Source: Roseovarius sp. UBA6217 | GTDB lineage: Bacteria > Pseudomonadota > Alphaproteobacteria > Rhodobacterales > Rhodobacteraceae | NCBI GenBank assembly: GCA_002421985.1 | Contig: DISF01000106.1 | Location: 42,522 to 77,023 of the forward strand | Direction of reading: 5' to 3' | DNA length: 34,502 nucleotides | Part shown: positions 7,768-16,351 of the stretch, piece after piece | How positions within the stretch are numbered: position 1 is the stretch's first letter | Layout: the number at the start of each line of letters is the position of its first letter | The notes under the pieces: generated by a model | Seen by the model: only the letters and a program-made list of their open reading frames with translations | Database searches by the model: none | What the model was told of the DNA's origin: nothing | Position numbers and translations under genes: made by a program

Positions 7768-9363
7768 ATGAGACTCAACCTTTCACTTCCCGGACATGAC
7801 GACCTCAAGCCCCGGATCACCGTGTTCGGTGTCGGCGGCGCGGGCGGCAACGCGGTCAACAACATGATCGACAAGGCCCTTGACGGCGTCGATTTCGTGG
7901 TGGCCAACACCGACGCCCAAGCCCTCAGCCAGAGCCTGGCCGAAAGCCGCGTGCAGCTTGGCGTCAAGGTAACCGAAGGGTTGGGCGCAGGGGCCAAGGC
8001 CTCGATCGGGGCCGCCGCCGCCGAGGAATCCATCGAGCAGATCGTCGATCACCTCGCGGGCGCGCATATGTGCTTTATCACCGCGGGCATGGGCGGCGGC
8101 ACCGGCACCGGGGCGGCCCCCATCATCGCGCAGGCCGCGCGCGAGCTTGGCGTGCTGACCGTGGGCGTGGTGACAAAGCCGTTCCAGTTCGAGGGGGCCA
8201 AGCGGATGCGCCAGGCCGAGGCCGGTGTCGAAGCGCTGCAAAAGATGGTCGACACGCTTATCATCATCCCCAACCAGAACCTGTTTCGCCTCGCCAATGA
8301 CAAGACCACCTTTACCGAGGCCTTCTCGATGGCCGATGACGTGCTCTATCAGGGCGTCAAGGGCGTGACCGATCTCATGGTGCGCCCCGGTCTCATCAAC
8401 CTCGATTTCGCCGACGTGCGCGCGGTGATGGACGAGATGGGCAAGGCGATGATGGGCACCGGCGAGGCCGAGGGCGAGAACCGCGCCGTGCAGGCCGCCG
8501 AAAAGGCCATCGCCAACCCGCTCCTGGATGAAATCAGCCTGCGCGGCGCGCGCGGCGTGCTCATCAACATCACCGGCGGCCATGATCTGACGCTCTTCGA
8601 GCTTGACGAGGCCGCCAACCGCATCCGCGAAGAGGTGGACCCCGATGCCAATATCATCGTCGGCTCCACGCTCGACATGAATATGGAAGGCCGGATGCGC
8701 GTGAGCGTGGTCGCCACCGGGATCGACGCGGCGGATACCTCCGCCGACATGCCGGTGCCGCGCCGCTCGATGGCACAGCCGCTGCGGCAGCCCGAGACGG
8801 TCGAGGCCGAGATGCACGCCGAACATCGTGGTGCCGCTTTCGCCGCCAAGACCGAAGAGCCGTCGCTCTTTGACCGCGCCGAGAAGAGCTATGCCGACGC
8901 GGCAGAGGCCGACAGCTATGACGCGCACGACGCGGATGACGACCTGCCCCCGCCCGCCTATCAGCCCCGCGCCGAAGAAACCGTAACCCAGCGCCATGGC
9001 AACATGGAGATCGAGGACGAGCTTGATGCGTTCCTCGCGCCGCGCCCTCCCGCGCCCGGCACCCCCTCGCCCGACGCGATGCGGCGTCTTCAGGCCGCGG
9101 TGAACAATGCCCCCGCGCAGCCCCGCCAGCAGCGCCCCGCCCCGACCCGCGAGGCAGAGCCAGAGGCGCAGGAGGACAAGCCGCGTTTCGGGATCAATTC
9201 GCTCATCAACCGGATGACCGGCCATGGCGGCCAGGAGGCCCCGCGCGCGGCGCGCCATCAGCCGCCGATGCAGGCGGCCCGCGCCCCCCAACCCGCGCCG
9301 CGCGCGCAGGAAGAAGAGGATCAGATCGAAATCCCGGCTTTCCTGCGGCGTCAGGCCAACTGA
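7768..9363 (+). CDS. ftsZ: cell division protein FtsZ
   Basis: The tubulin-like GTPase that forms the Z ring at midcell. About 531 residues, longer than the roughly 380-400 of many bacteria because of a long Pro/Ala/Glu-rich linker, as is usual in Rhodobacterales-type FtsZ. Seen: VFGVGGAGGNAVNNM, tubulin signature GGGTGTGAAP, NLDFADVRAVM (T7 loop with catalytic Asp), and the conserved C-terminal peptide DQIEIPAFLRRQAN that would bind FtsA and other partners. The frame is open 28 codons upstream, but ATG 7768 starts the conserved RLNLSLPGHD segment and has GGCGGA 7 bases before it. A GANTC site (7772-7776) lies at codons 2-3. A strong terminator follows. Confidence 0.97.
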   Translation: MRLNLSLPGHDDLKPRITVFGVGGAGGNAVNNMIDKALDGVDFVVANTDAQALSQSLAESRVQLGVKVTEGLGAGAKASIGAAAAEESIEQIVDHLAGAHMCFITAGMGGGTGTGAAPIIAQAARELGVLTVGVVTKPFQFEGAKRMRQAEAGVEALQKMVDTLIIIPNQNLFRLANDKTTFTEAFSMADDVLYQGVKGVTDLMVRPGLINLDFADVRAVMDEMGKAMMGTGEAEGENRAVQAAEKAIANPLLDEISLRGARGVLINITGGHDLTLFELDEAANRIREEVDPDANIIVGSTLDMNMEGRMRVSVVATGIDAADTSADMPVPRRSMAQPLRQPETVEAEMHAEHRGAAFAAKTEEPSLFDRAEKSYADAAEADSYDAHDADDDLPPPAYQPRAEETVTQRHGNMEIEDELDAFLAPRPPAPGTPSPDAMRRLQAAVNNAPAQPRQQRPAPTREAEPEAQEDKPRFGINSLINRMTGHGGQEAPRAARHQPPMQAARAPQPAPRAQEEEDQIEIPAFLRRQAN

Positions 9364-9386
9364 AAAACCGCCTGCACCCTGCGATG

Positions 9387-9412
9387 AAGCCGCCCTTTGG
9401 GGCGGCTTTTTT
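9387..9412 (+). terminator. intrinsic terminator after ftsZ
   Basis: A perfect 9-bp stem, AAGCCGCCC (9387-9395) with GGGCGGCTT (9400-9408) and a TTTG loop, runs into six Ts (9407-9412). It lies 23 bp after the ftsZ stop and probably separates the division operon from lpxC. Confidence 0.9.
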
Positions 9413-9496
9413 GTTCTGAAACAATGTGATAACAGCGTCGGCGATTTCCCGCCCATGGCACGCACCGCGATGTTTCAAACGGTTGCAAAGATTGAG

Positions 9497-9525
9497 TTGA
9501 GGCTCTGCACCCCAGGCTTTAGATC
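9497..9525 (+). promoter_or_regulatory. possible lpxC promoter
   Basis: TTGAGG (9497-9502), a 17-bp spacer and TAGATC (9520-9525) resemble a housekeeping-sigma promoter, each hexamer with four of six consensus bases. It sits between the ftsZ terminator and lpxC and would give a leader of about 95 bases. Confidence 0.35.
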
Positions 9526-9625
9526 ATGCCTAGTTAAAAATTCATGATGATCGCCCTGGTCATGGCGGGCTATGGCAGCCTGTCTTAAAGCGCCGGGCCA
9601 TCGGATAGGGTGAACGGGAAGTTTC

Positions 9626-10546
9626 GTGCAGAGAACCATCAGCCAGACAATCAGCTTCGACGGTGTCGGCCTGCATTCCGGCAAGCCGGCCCGCCTGATC
9701 CTGCGGCCTGCGCCTGCGGGGGCGGGTATCGTGTTCCGTCGCACCGACTGTGGCAGCGGCACCCCCGCCATCCCGGCGCTCTGGGACCGGGTCGTGCAAT
9801 CGCCGCTCTGCACGCGGCTTGTGGGCGCGGATGGTGTCTCTGTCTCGACGGTCGAGCATGTGATGGCGGCGCTTGTCGGCTGTGGCATTCACAACGCCAC
9901 GCTCGACATTGACGGGCCGGAGGTGCCGATCCTTGACGGCAGCGCCGTGCCTTTTGTCGAGAAAATCCTCGCCGCAGGCATCACGCCGCAGGCCGCGCCG
10001 GTCCGCGCCATCCAAATCCTTCGCACGGTCGAGGTGCGCAACGGTGCGGCGCGCGCGCGGCTCTCGCCCGATGACACGCTGCGCATCGAATTCACCATCG
10101 AATTCGAGGATGCGGCCATCGGCACCCAGACCAAGACCCTCAACATGTCCAATGGCAGTTTCGTGCGCGAGTTGTCAAATTCGCGCACCTTCTGCCGCAA
10201 GGCCGACGTGGACACCATGCGCGCCAACGGCCTTGCGCTGGGCGGCACGCTGGAAAACGCCGTGGTCGTCGATGGTGACAGGGTGCTGAGCCCCGGCGGG
10301 CTGCGCCATGCCGACGAGGCGGTGCGCCACAAGATGCTCGACGCGCTTGGCGATCTCGCGCTTGCGGGCTTGCCGATCCTCGGCTTCTATCAGGGGTTGC
10401 GGGCGGGCCATGCGCTTACCAATGATCTGCTGCGCGCGGTATTTTCCGATCCCGCGAACTATCGCATCATCACCTGCAACGCGGCCACCACGGCGCGCCT
10501 GCCCGGTGCCGGGGTGCACGCGGGCGAGATTCCGCGCGTCGCCTGA
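9626..10546 (+). CDS. lpxC: UDP-3-O-acyl-N-acetylglucosamine deacetylase
   Basis: The zinc-dependent committed step of lipid A synthesis, in the cytoplasm. 306 residues, the normal length. Seen: QRTISQTISFDGVGLHSGKPA at the N terminus, the first zinc ligand in VSTVEHVMAAL, the second and third in HKMLDALGDL (His and Asp), and the catalytic His in RAGHALTNDLL. The start is a GTG at 9626, chosen because the family N terminus begins here; GGGAA lies 5 bases upstream. It lies downstream of ftsZ as in many Gram-negatives, but behind its own putative promoter. Confidence 0.96.
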   Translation: MQRTISQTISFDGVGLHSGKPARLILRPAPAGAGIVFRRTDCGSGTPAIPALWDRVVQSPLCTRLVGADGVSVSTVEHVMAALVGCGIHNATLDIDGPEVPILDGSAVPFVEKILAAGITPQAAPVRAIQILRTVEVRNGAARARLSPDDTLRIEFTIEFEDAAIGTQTKTLNMSNGSFVRELSNSRTFCRKADVDTMRANGLALGGTLENAVVVDGDRVLSPGGLRHADEAVRHKMLDALGDLALAGLPILGFYQGLRAGHALTNDLLRAVFSDPANYRIITCNAATTARLPGAGVHAGEIPRVA

Positions 10547-10561
10547 TCCACGCCAAACCCG

Positions 10562-10590
10562 TTTTGCACCGCAGATTTATGTGCTAGAGG
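10562..10590 (+). promoter_or_regulatory. weak candidate promoter before bamD
   Basis: In the 93-bp lpxC-bamD gap, TAGAGG (10585-10590) lies 17 bp after TTTTGC (10562-10567). The -35 match is poor. bamD may equally be read from lpxC. Confidence 0.2.
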
Positions 10591-10639
10591 ATGCGCGTGG
10601 CGGGGTGGCCGCTTTTGCGAAACGACGGGAATAATGTGA

Positions 10640-11488
10640 ATGACTATCGGCAAGGGTCCGGCGCGGCTGGCAGGGGCGGCCTTATTGGTGCTGCTCATCG
10701 CGGGCTGTGACGGTGGCAAAAGCGTCGAACGCGGCAACATAGATTACGAGAATTTCACCGCGCAGCAGATTTTCGAGCGCGGCGAATACGATCTCGAACG
10801 CGGCAAGCCCAAGCTCGCGGCGCAAAGCTATGCCGAGGTAGAGCGGCTCTATCCCTATTCCGGCCTCGCCAAGCGCGCGGTCATCATGCAGGCCTTTGCC
10901 CACCATCAGGATCGCGCCTACGAGGAAAGCCGCGCCGCAGCGCAGCGCTATATTGATTTCTATCCCGCCGACGAGGACGCAGCCTATGCCCAATATCTTC
11001 TGGCGCTGAGCTATTACGACCAGATCGACGAAATCGGCCGCGACCAGAAACTGACCTTTCAGGCGTTGCAGGCCCTGCGCGAGGTCATCGAGCGCTATCC
11101 CGATAGCCAATATGCCAATGCCGCGCGGCTGAAATTCGATCTCGCCTACGATCACCTCGCCTCCAAGGAAATGGAGGTCGGGCGCTACTATCTCAAGCGC
11201 GACAACTTCGCCGCCGCCGCCAATCGCTTTCGCGTGGTGGTCGAGGATTTTCAGACCACGACCCACACCGCCGAGGCGCTGCACCGGCTGGTCGAATCCT
11301 ACCTGTCGCTTGGTCTCGTGAACGAGGCGCGCACGGCGGGGGCAATCCTTGGCCACAATTTCCGCGGCACCGATTGGTATGAGGACAGCTACAAGCTTTT
11401 GACCGGGCGGGGCCATACTCTCGAAGCGGCGGGCGATGGCTGGCTACAGGAAATCTACCGCCAGACCGTGCTTGGCCGGTGGCTCTAG
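10640..11488 (+). CDS. bamD: outer membrane assembly lipoprotein BamD
   Basis: An essential lipoprotein of the BAM complex that inserts barrel proteins into the outer membrane. 282 residues. Seen: a lipoprotein signal peptide with lipobox LIAGC, the lipidated Cys being residue 23, followed by TPR-like repeats containing GEYDLERGKPKLAAQSYAE, ERLYPYSGLAKRA, YIDFYPADEDAAYAQYL and ERYPDSQYANAA, all typical of BamD/ComL. The ATG at 10640 gives a complete signal peptide. It is followed 38 bp later by recN, with a small hairpin between them. Confidence 0.95.
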   Translation: MTIGKGPARLAGAALLVLLIAGCDGGKSVERGNIDYENFTAQQIFERGEYDLERGKPKLAAQSYAEVERLYPYSGLAKRAVIMQAFAHHQDRAYEESRAAAQRYIDFYPADEDAAYAQYLLALSYYDQIDEIGRDQKLTFQALQALREVIERYPDSQYANAARLKFDLAYDHLASKEMEVGRYYLKRDNFAAAANRFRVVVEDFQTTTHTAEALHRLVESYLSLGLVNEARTAGAILGHNFRGTDWYEDSYKLLTGRGHTLEAAGDGWLQEIYRQTVLGRWL

Positions 11489-11494
11489 GGGGGG

Positions 11495-11515
11495 CGGGGT
11501 GATCCCCCGGCTTTT
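11495..11515 (+). terminator. weak hairpin between bamD and recN
   Basis: CGGGG (11495-11499) can pair with CCCCG (11505-11509), followed by GCTTTT (11510-11515). The stem is short and the T run has only four bases, so partial termination or attenuation before recN is possible at best. Confidence 0.3.
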
Positions 11516-11526
11516 GGGTCGGCGTC

Positions 11527-13179
11527 ATGCTCTGCGCGCTTGAAATCCGCGACATGCTCATCATCGACCGGCTGGAACTTGGCTTCCGGCCCGGTCTGAA
11601 CGTGCTCACCGGCGAGACCGGGGCGGGCAAATCCATCCTGCTCGATTGCCTTGGCTTCGTGCTGGGCTGGCGCGGGCGCGCCGAATTGGTTCGCGCCGGG
11701 GCCGAACGCGGCGAGGTGGTGGCGGTGTTCGATCTGCACGCCGATCACCCGGCCCGCGCGGTCCTCTCGGAGGCGGGGCTGCCGGATGACGAGGGCGAAT
11801 TGATCCTGCGCCGGGTCAATGCGCGCGACGGGCGCAAGACCGCCTGGGCCAATGATCGCCGCATCTCGGGCGAGGTGCTGCGGCAATTATCGGCCACGCT
11901 GGTCGAATTGCACGGTCAGCACGATGATCGCGGCCTGCTCGATCCGCGCGGACATCGCGACATGCTCGACGCCTTTGCCGGGCTGGAGCCACAGCGCCAC
12001 GCGGTCCGCGCGGCATGGCGCGACCGCGCCGCAGCGCAAAAGGCGCTCGACGAGGCCGAGGCGGGGCTGGCCGAGATCCGCGCCGAGGAGGATTTCCTGC
12101 GCCACGCCGTGGCCGAACTCGACAAGCTCGACCCGCAGCCCGGCGAGGAGGCCGCGCTCGATACCGAGCGCCGCCTGATGCAGGGGGCCGAGCGCATCCG
12201 CGAGGATATCGCCCGCGCCGCGCAGGCACTGGGGCCCGAAGGGGCCGAGGGCGCGGCGGGCGACGCGCTGCGCTGGCTCGACGGGGTTGCCGACAAGGCC
12301 GAGGGGCGGCTCGACGCGGCGCTTGCGGCGCTCTCTCGCGCGCTGGTGGAGCTTGACGAGGCGGGGCGCGAGACCGGCCACGCGCTCGAGGCGCTTTCCT
12401 TCGATCCGTTCGAGCTTGAGCGCTGCGAAGAGCGGCTCTTTGCCATTCGCGGGCTGGCGCGCAAGCATGGCGTGCTGCCCGATGAGCTTGCGGGGTTTGC
12501 CGATGGCTTGCGCGCGCGGCTTGCGGCGCTAGACGCGGGCGCAGATGATCTGGCCGCGCTGCGCAGGGCGCGCGATGACGCCGCCCGGCATTATGACGCG
12601 CTTGCCCATGCGCTCAGCGATGCGCGCCGGGGTGCCGCCGCCCGGCTCGATGCCGCCGTGATGGCCGAGCTTGCCCCGCTCAAGATGGAGCGCGCCGTCT
12701 TTACCACCGAGATCACCGAGACCGAGCCGGGGCCGCAGGGCCGCGACATGGTGAGCTTTACCGTCGCCACCAATCCCGGCGCGCCCTCTGGCCCGCTCTC
12801 GCGGATCGCCTCGGGTGGCGAACTCAGCCGCTTTCTGCTGGCGCTCAAACTATGCCTGTCGGCCCCCGAGACCGGCCTCACCATGATTTTCGACGAGATC
12901 GACCGCGGTGTTGGCGGGGCCACCGCCGACGCGGTCGGCCGCCGCCTTGCGCGGCTGGCGGCGGGCCGTCAGGTGCTGGTCGTGACCCATTCGCCGCAGG
13001 TCGCGGCGCGCGGGGCGTATCACTGGCGGGTCGAGAAACGGGTGGCCGGTGATGTCACCTTCTCGACGGTGCGCGCGCTCAGCAACCCGGAACGGGTGGC
13101 CGAAATCGCCCGGATGCTCTCGGGCGAGCATGTCACCCCCGAGGCCCGCGCCGCCGCCGAGGCGCTGATGGCGGGGTAG
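11527..13179 (+). CDS. recN: DNA repair protein RecN
   Basis: An SMC-like ATPase that acts in recombinational repair of double-strand breaks. 550 residues, normal length. Seen: Walker A GETGAGKSILL near residue 33, VELHGQHD, long Ala/Glu/Arg-rich helical (coiled-coil) segments in the middle, the signature region RIASGGELSRFLLALK, Walker B MIFDEIDRGVGG, and VVTHSPQVAARG near the end. ATG 11527 starts the conserved LEIRDMLIIDRLEL segment. It is the last gene of the plus-strand block; the next gene is convergent. No LexA-type operator was recognised. Confidence 0.95.
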   Translation: MLCALEIRDMLIIDRLELGFRPGLNVLTGETGAGKSILLDCLGFVLGWRGRAELVRAGAERGEVVAVFDLHADHPARAVLSEAGLPDDEGELILRRVNARDGRKTAWANDRRISGEVLRQLSATLVELHGQHDDRGLLDPRGHRDMLDAFAGLEPQRHAVRAAWRDRAAAQKALDEAEAGLAEIRAEEDFLRHAVAELDKLDPQPGEEAALDTERRLMQGAERIREDIARAAQALGPEGAEGAAGDALRWLDGVADKAEGRLDAALAALSRALVELDEAGRETGHALEALSFDPFELERCEERLFAIRGLARKHGVLPDELAGFADGLRARLAALDAGADDLAALRRARDDAARHYDALAHALSDARRGAAARLDAAVMAELAPLKMERAVFTTEITETEPGPQGRDMVSFTVATNPGAPSGPLSRIASGGELSRFLLALKLCLSAPETGLTMIFDEIDRGVGGATADAVGRRLARLAAGRQVLVVTHSPQVAARGAYHWRVEKRVAGDVTFSTVRALSNPERVAEIARMLSGEHVTPEARAAAEALMAG

Positions 13180-13373
13180 GCGGCGTGCGTTTTCCAGTGA
13201 TGTGAAGAGCGCCTCTCGCCCCGCGTGGCCGAAACCCGGCCTCACGAACCGGGGGCGATCAGAGCGCGCCCGCGCTCATTCGCCTTGACGCTGCACGCTC
13301 TCTACCTTGCAAATTGCGCATGTCCGGGCAGCTCGAAACCGGCTACCGCTTTTGAGCAACATGCTATGATGCC
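13180..13373. other. convergent gap after recN
   Basis: 194 bp between the stops of recN and the minus-strand barrel gene. It holds short GC-rich inverted repeats (for example CCCGG/CCGGG around 13236-13255) without a T run. No terminator or gene could be assigned. Confidence 0.4.
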
Positions 13374-14102
13374 TCAGAATTGCAGGCTCATCCCCAGGAT
13401 CGGCCCCGAGAATTCCACGTCAATGCCACGCCCGCCGCTGTCGTAATCGACCTGAAGGTGGCGATAGCCCGCCGATAAGAACAGCCGGTCGCGCGCCTGC
13501 CAGTTGACCGTGGCCAGAAGTTGCGCACTGATATCCGATCCGGCCCCGAACCCGCCCAGATCCACATAGCCCGTCGCCGACCAGCGATCCGCCAGTTGCA
13601 CAGTGGTGCGCGCCGCGAGGATCGGATCGGTGAAATCCACCGACAACCGCCCCGCCAGCCCCGGCACCGGCGTGCTGGCGCGCGCCCTGATATCCCAGTG
13701 GCGCAGGCCAACAAGGTAATCCACCGTCACTCGCTCACGGTCGACCGCGCGATACCCCGCCGCCAGCGTCAGCGAAGATTGCTCCACCCGTCCGCGCGCA
13801 GGCAGGCCCAGCACCGGCACGGTCCCGGCGCGCGAACTTTTCGACGCGGAATAATCGCCGATCACCACGAACCGGCCCTGCCGGTAAAGACCCGAAAGGA
13901 AAAACGCGCTATCGAGATCGTCGAGCACCTCCGACAGCCCCTCCTTGAACTTGAGCCGCGGCCCCCCCGCCACCGGCGAGACCGAACCGCCCACGCCGGT
14001 GCCCCAGACATAGGGAGTAAGCTGGAAAACGCGGTCCTGCGCGGCGGCCCCAAGGCCAGAGACCAGCACCAGCGCCGCAGAAAGAATGACAGATTTCAGC
14101 AT
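13374..14102 (-). CDS. predicted outer-membrane beta-barrel protein, unknown function
   Basis: A protein of about 242 residues that I cannot assign to a named family. Seen: an N-terminal signal peptide (hydrophobic to about residue 22, ending AAAQD), then alternating strand-like segments rich in aromatic and small residues, including YVWGTGVGGS, SLTLAAGYR, GLRHWDIRAR and AGYRHLQVDY, and a C-terminal Phe (LGMSLQF), the usual end signal of outer-membrane barrels. The start ATG overlaps the stop of the upstream amidohydrolase gene by one base (TGATG), so the two are almost certainly translated together. A GTG one codon upstream is also possible. It could be a small porin-like or OmpW/DUF-type barrel. 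Confidence 0.8.
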   Translation of the reverse strand: MLKSVILSAALVLVSGLGAAAQDRVFQLTPYVWGTGVGGSVSPVAGGPRLKFKEGLSEVLDDLDSAFFLSGLYRQGRFVVIGDYSASKSSRAGTVPVLGLPARGRVEQSSLTLAAGYRAVDRERVTVDYLVGLRHWDIRARASTPVPGLAGRLSVDFTDPILAARTTVQLADRWSATGYVDLGGFGAGSDISAQLLATVNWQARDRLFLSAGYRHLQVDYDSGGRGIDVEFSGPILGMSLQF

Positions 14103-15559
14103 CACAGCGTCTCCTTCACGATGGCCCCGCCCTTGACGATCATGGCGAGGCTTTCCTCGGGCGTGCCGAGCCAGTCGAGCCCGGCCTCGGGATCGCCATC
14201 CACCACCAGGAGATCGGCCAAAGCGCCCTTTTCTATCACACCAAGACGCCCGTCATAGGTGGCGCGCTCCCCTGACATGGCAAGCAGATCGCCCGCAGCC
14301 CCCGTGGCCATGCGCAGCGCCTCCAGGGGCGGCATGAAGCGCGTCAGCTTGGCCAGTTGGCGCCCCTGCGTGGCGGCGCCCGCCGGGTTCATCAGAACAT
14401 CGGTGCCGAAGGCCATGTTGACCCCCTCGGCGCGGCCCATCTCGAAGGCGCGCACCGTGCCCAGCGCCACCTCGTCGGCCTTGGCCTGCTGGCGCGGGTC
14501 GGATTTCGGGTTGGCATCCGCGTCGCCGAGAAACGGCTGGATCGACCACCACGCCCCCTCGTCGCGCATCATTCGCACGGTTTCCAGATCGGCCAATTGC
14601 CCGTGCTCGATGGATTTCACCCCCGCACGCAAGGCCCTCTGAATGCCTTTGGACGTATAGACATGGGCGCAGACATAGGTGCCCCAATCGGCGGCCGCCT
14701 CGACGGCGGCGCGCATCTCGTCCTCGGTGAATTGCACGCTTTCCAGCGGATCATAGAGCGAGGTCACGCCGCCGCCCGCCATGATCTTGATATGGCTTGC
14801 GCCCTTCATCAATTGCTCGCGCGCACGCCGCAGCACCTCGGCGCGGCCATCGGCAATCGCGGCTACGCCCGCGCGCTCGATATAGGCCAAGTCGCCATCG
14901 GCGCGCGGCAGATCACCCACCATGCGAAAATCGCCATGCCCCGAGGTCTGCGAGATCATCGCGCCCGAGGCAAGGATACGCGGCCCCGTGATCACACCGC
15001 GATCAATTGCCAGTTTAAGCCCGAACGCCGGCCCCCCTGTATCGCGCACCGTGGTAAAGCCGCGCATGAGCGTGGCCCCCGCCTGCCGCCCGGCCATCAG
15101 GTGAACAAAGCCGATATCGGCGCTCATCGCCTGAAGTTGCGTCACTCCCACCAGCGTGCTGTGCCAATGCGCGTCAATCAGGCCGGGGATCACCGCGCGC
15201 CCGCCGCAATCAATGCGGCGCGCGTCCTGCGGCCCCTCGCCCGCGGGCAGGATCGCGGCAATGCGCCCGCCCTCGATCAGGATATCGCGGCCCTGCTGCA
15301 TCGCCAGCGTCGTGCCGTCGAAATAGCGCAGGTTGCCGAGGATCAGGGGCCTGCCCGCCCCCTGCCCGTAAGCGGCCTTTGGTGCCAGCCCGAACCCCGC
15401 GAACAGCCCCAGCACCGCCGCCATGCCACCCAGCATCTCGCGCCGTTTCAGATCGGCCTCGATACGGGCAAAGGCGGCTTGGGTCTGCGGCGCGCCGCAC
15501 AAGCAGCAATCAAGGGCTCCGGGGGCGTCCGCCGCGACCGCGTCACAAACCATGCACAT
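14102..15559 (-). CDS. Tat-exported amidohydrolase with Cys-rich N terminus
   Basis: A 485-residue metal-dependent hydrolase of the amidohydrolase superfamily, closest to imidazolonepropionase-like/prolidase-like members that hydrolyse cyclic amides or dipeptide-like bonds. Seen: metal-binding HxH at about 131-133 (LIDAHWH), HIKIMAGGG with the possible bridging Lys, AHVYT and IEHG histidines, and the catalytic Asp in FGTDVLM. The N terminus is unusual: Cys at 2, 5, 18, 19 and 21, then a twin-arginine stretch (KRREMLGG, RR at 39-40) and a hydrophobic segment to about 65, implying Tat export. The start ATG 15559 has AAGGAGA 6 bases upstream. It lies downstream of the HNH gene and is coupled to the barrel gene. 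Substrate unknown. Confidence 0.88.
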   Translation of the reverse strand: MCMVCDAVAADAPGALDCCLCGAPQTQAAFARIEADLKRREMLGGMAAVLGLFAGFGLAPKAAYGQGAGRPLILGNLRYFDGTTLAMQQGRDILIEGGRIAAILPAGEGPQDARRIDCGGRAVIPGLIDAHWHSTLVGVTQLQAMSADIGFVHLMAGRQAGATLMRGFTTVRDTGGPAFGLKLAIDRGVITGPRILASGAMISQTSGHGDFRMVGDLPRADGDLAYIERAGVAAIADGRAEVLRRAREQLMKGASHIKIMAGGGVTSLYDPLESVQFTEDEMRAAVEAAADWGTYVCAHVYTSKGIQRALRAGVKSIEHGQLADLETVRMMRDEGAWWSIQPFLGDADANPKSDPRQQAKADEVALGTVRAFEMGRAEGVNMAFGTDVLMNPAGAATQGRQLAKLTRFMPPLEALRMATGAAGDLLAMSGERATYDGRLGVIEKGALADLLVVDGDPEAGLDWLGTPEESLAMIVKGGAIVKETL

Positions 15560-15614
15560 GAAAAATCTCCTTACTCAGAATGACTGGAAAGTAGTTTAGC
15601 CCGACGCCTCCGAA

Positions 15615-15634
15615 AACCAAGGCATCTTATGCCT
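15615..15634 (-). terminator. weak terminator at the end of the HNH gene
   Basis: On the minus strand AGGCAT and ATGCCT (15634-15620) form a 6-bp stem around an AAG loop that contains part of the HNH stop codon. A loosely T-rich stretch (TGGTTTTC) follows. Termination may be partial, leaving read-through into the amidohydrolase gene. Confidence 0.35.
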
Positions 15635-16211
15635 CAAGCTCGGCATCCCAGTAAAGGAAATCGAGCCAGCTTTCGTGCAGGTGGTTGGGCGGGAACTTGC
15701 GCCCCATGTTGCGCAATTCCTCTGCCCCCGGCGCGCGCGGCGCACGCCGCAGGCTCAGCCCCGATTGCCGCAGGCTGCGCGACCCCTTGCGCAGGTTGCA
15801 AGGCGAGCACGCCGCGACCACGTTTTCCCAGCTTGTGCGCCCGCCGCGCGCACGCGGCACGACATGGTCAAAGGTCAGGTTGTCGCGCGCGCCGCAATAC
15901 TGGCAGCGGAATTCGTCGCGCAGAAATAAATTAAAGCGCGTGAAGGCCACGCGCTTTTGAGGTTTTACATAATCCCGCAGAACGATCACCGAGGGTATTC
16001 GGATCGCCGTGCTCGGACTGTGGACGACGTGATCGTATTCGGCGACAATGTCGACCCTGTCCGACCAGACCGCCTTGATCGCCTCCTGCCAGGTCCAGAG
16101 CGAGAGCGGGTAATAGGAAAGCGGGCGGTAATCGGCATTGAGCACCAGCGCCGGAAATTGCCGCAGCGCGGCCGCCTCCCTTACGAACCCGGTTCTGAAA
16201 TCTCCGTCCAT
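15627..16211 (-). CDS. HNH endonuclease
   Basis: A 194-residue protein with a zinc-structured HNH nuclease domain in the C-terminal half: CQYC (about residue 106), the catalytic segment LTFDHVVPRARGG, WENVVAAC and CSPCNLRKGSR. The two CxxC pairs should bind zinc, and the DH plus Asn form the ββα-metal site. The N-terminal part (ALVLNADYRPLSYYPLSLWTWQEAI) is typical of a widespread standalone HNH family in alphaproteobacteria and cyanobacteria whose biological role is not settled. There is no linked methylase or phage gene. The ATG at 16211 lies about 40 bases after the predicted transcription start. It is a chromosomal nuclease; restriction or repair roles are only guesses. Confidence 0.9.
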   Translation of the reverse strand: MDGDFRTGFVREAAALRQFPALVLNADYRPLSYYPLSLWTWQEAIKAVWSDRVDIVAEYDHVVHSPSTAIRIPSVIVLRDYVKPQKRVAFTRFNLFLRDEFRCQYCGARDNLTFDHVVPRARGGRTSWENVVAACSPCNLRKGSRSLRQSGLSLRRAPRAPGAEELRNMGRKFPPNHLHESWLDFLYWDAELEA

Positions 16212-16258
16212 CGCGTCACGCGCCTCTTTCCCGGCTCCCGATCACCCTCTCAAGTGCT

Positions 16259-16286
16259 ACTATATATCGTGGCGTCAAGCTGGCAA
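16259..16286 (-). promoter_or_regulatory. promoter of the HNH gene
   Basis: On the minus strand TTGCCA (16286-16281), a 16-bp spacer and TATAGT (16264-16259) each match five of six consensus bases. Transcription would start near 16252, about 40 bases before the HNH start codon. Confidence 0.6.
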
Positions 16287-16324
16287 GCCCCCGATATCGC
16301 CGCACATCTAGGCGCGTTTTAGCC

Positions 16325-16340
16325 CGGTTTCGTAAAACCG
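16325..16340 (-). other. hairpin after the ABC exporter gene
   Basis: A perfect inverted repeat, CGGTTT/AAACCG with a 4-base loop, lies 11 bp downstream of the ABC exporter stop on its strand. There is no T run, so it is at most a weak terminator or 3'-end stabiliser. Confidence 0.35.
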
Positions 16341-16351
16341 ATGTGACAGGC

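Noticed and set aside
5760..8033. 757-codon open frame on the minus strand over ftsQ, ftsA and ftsZ
   Set aside because: Antisense to three well-recognised genes and of shadow composition. Long antisense frames are common at this GC content.
16212..16351. Phage or restriction island around the HNH gene
   Set aside because: The neighbours are ordinary chromosomal genes, with no methylase, integrase or att-like repeats. This HNH family is commonly chromosomal.
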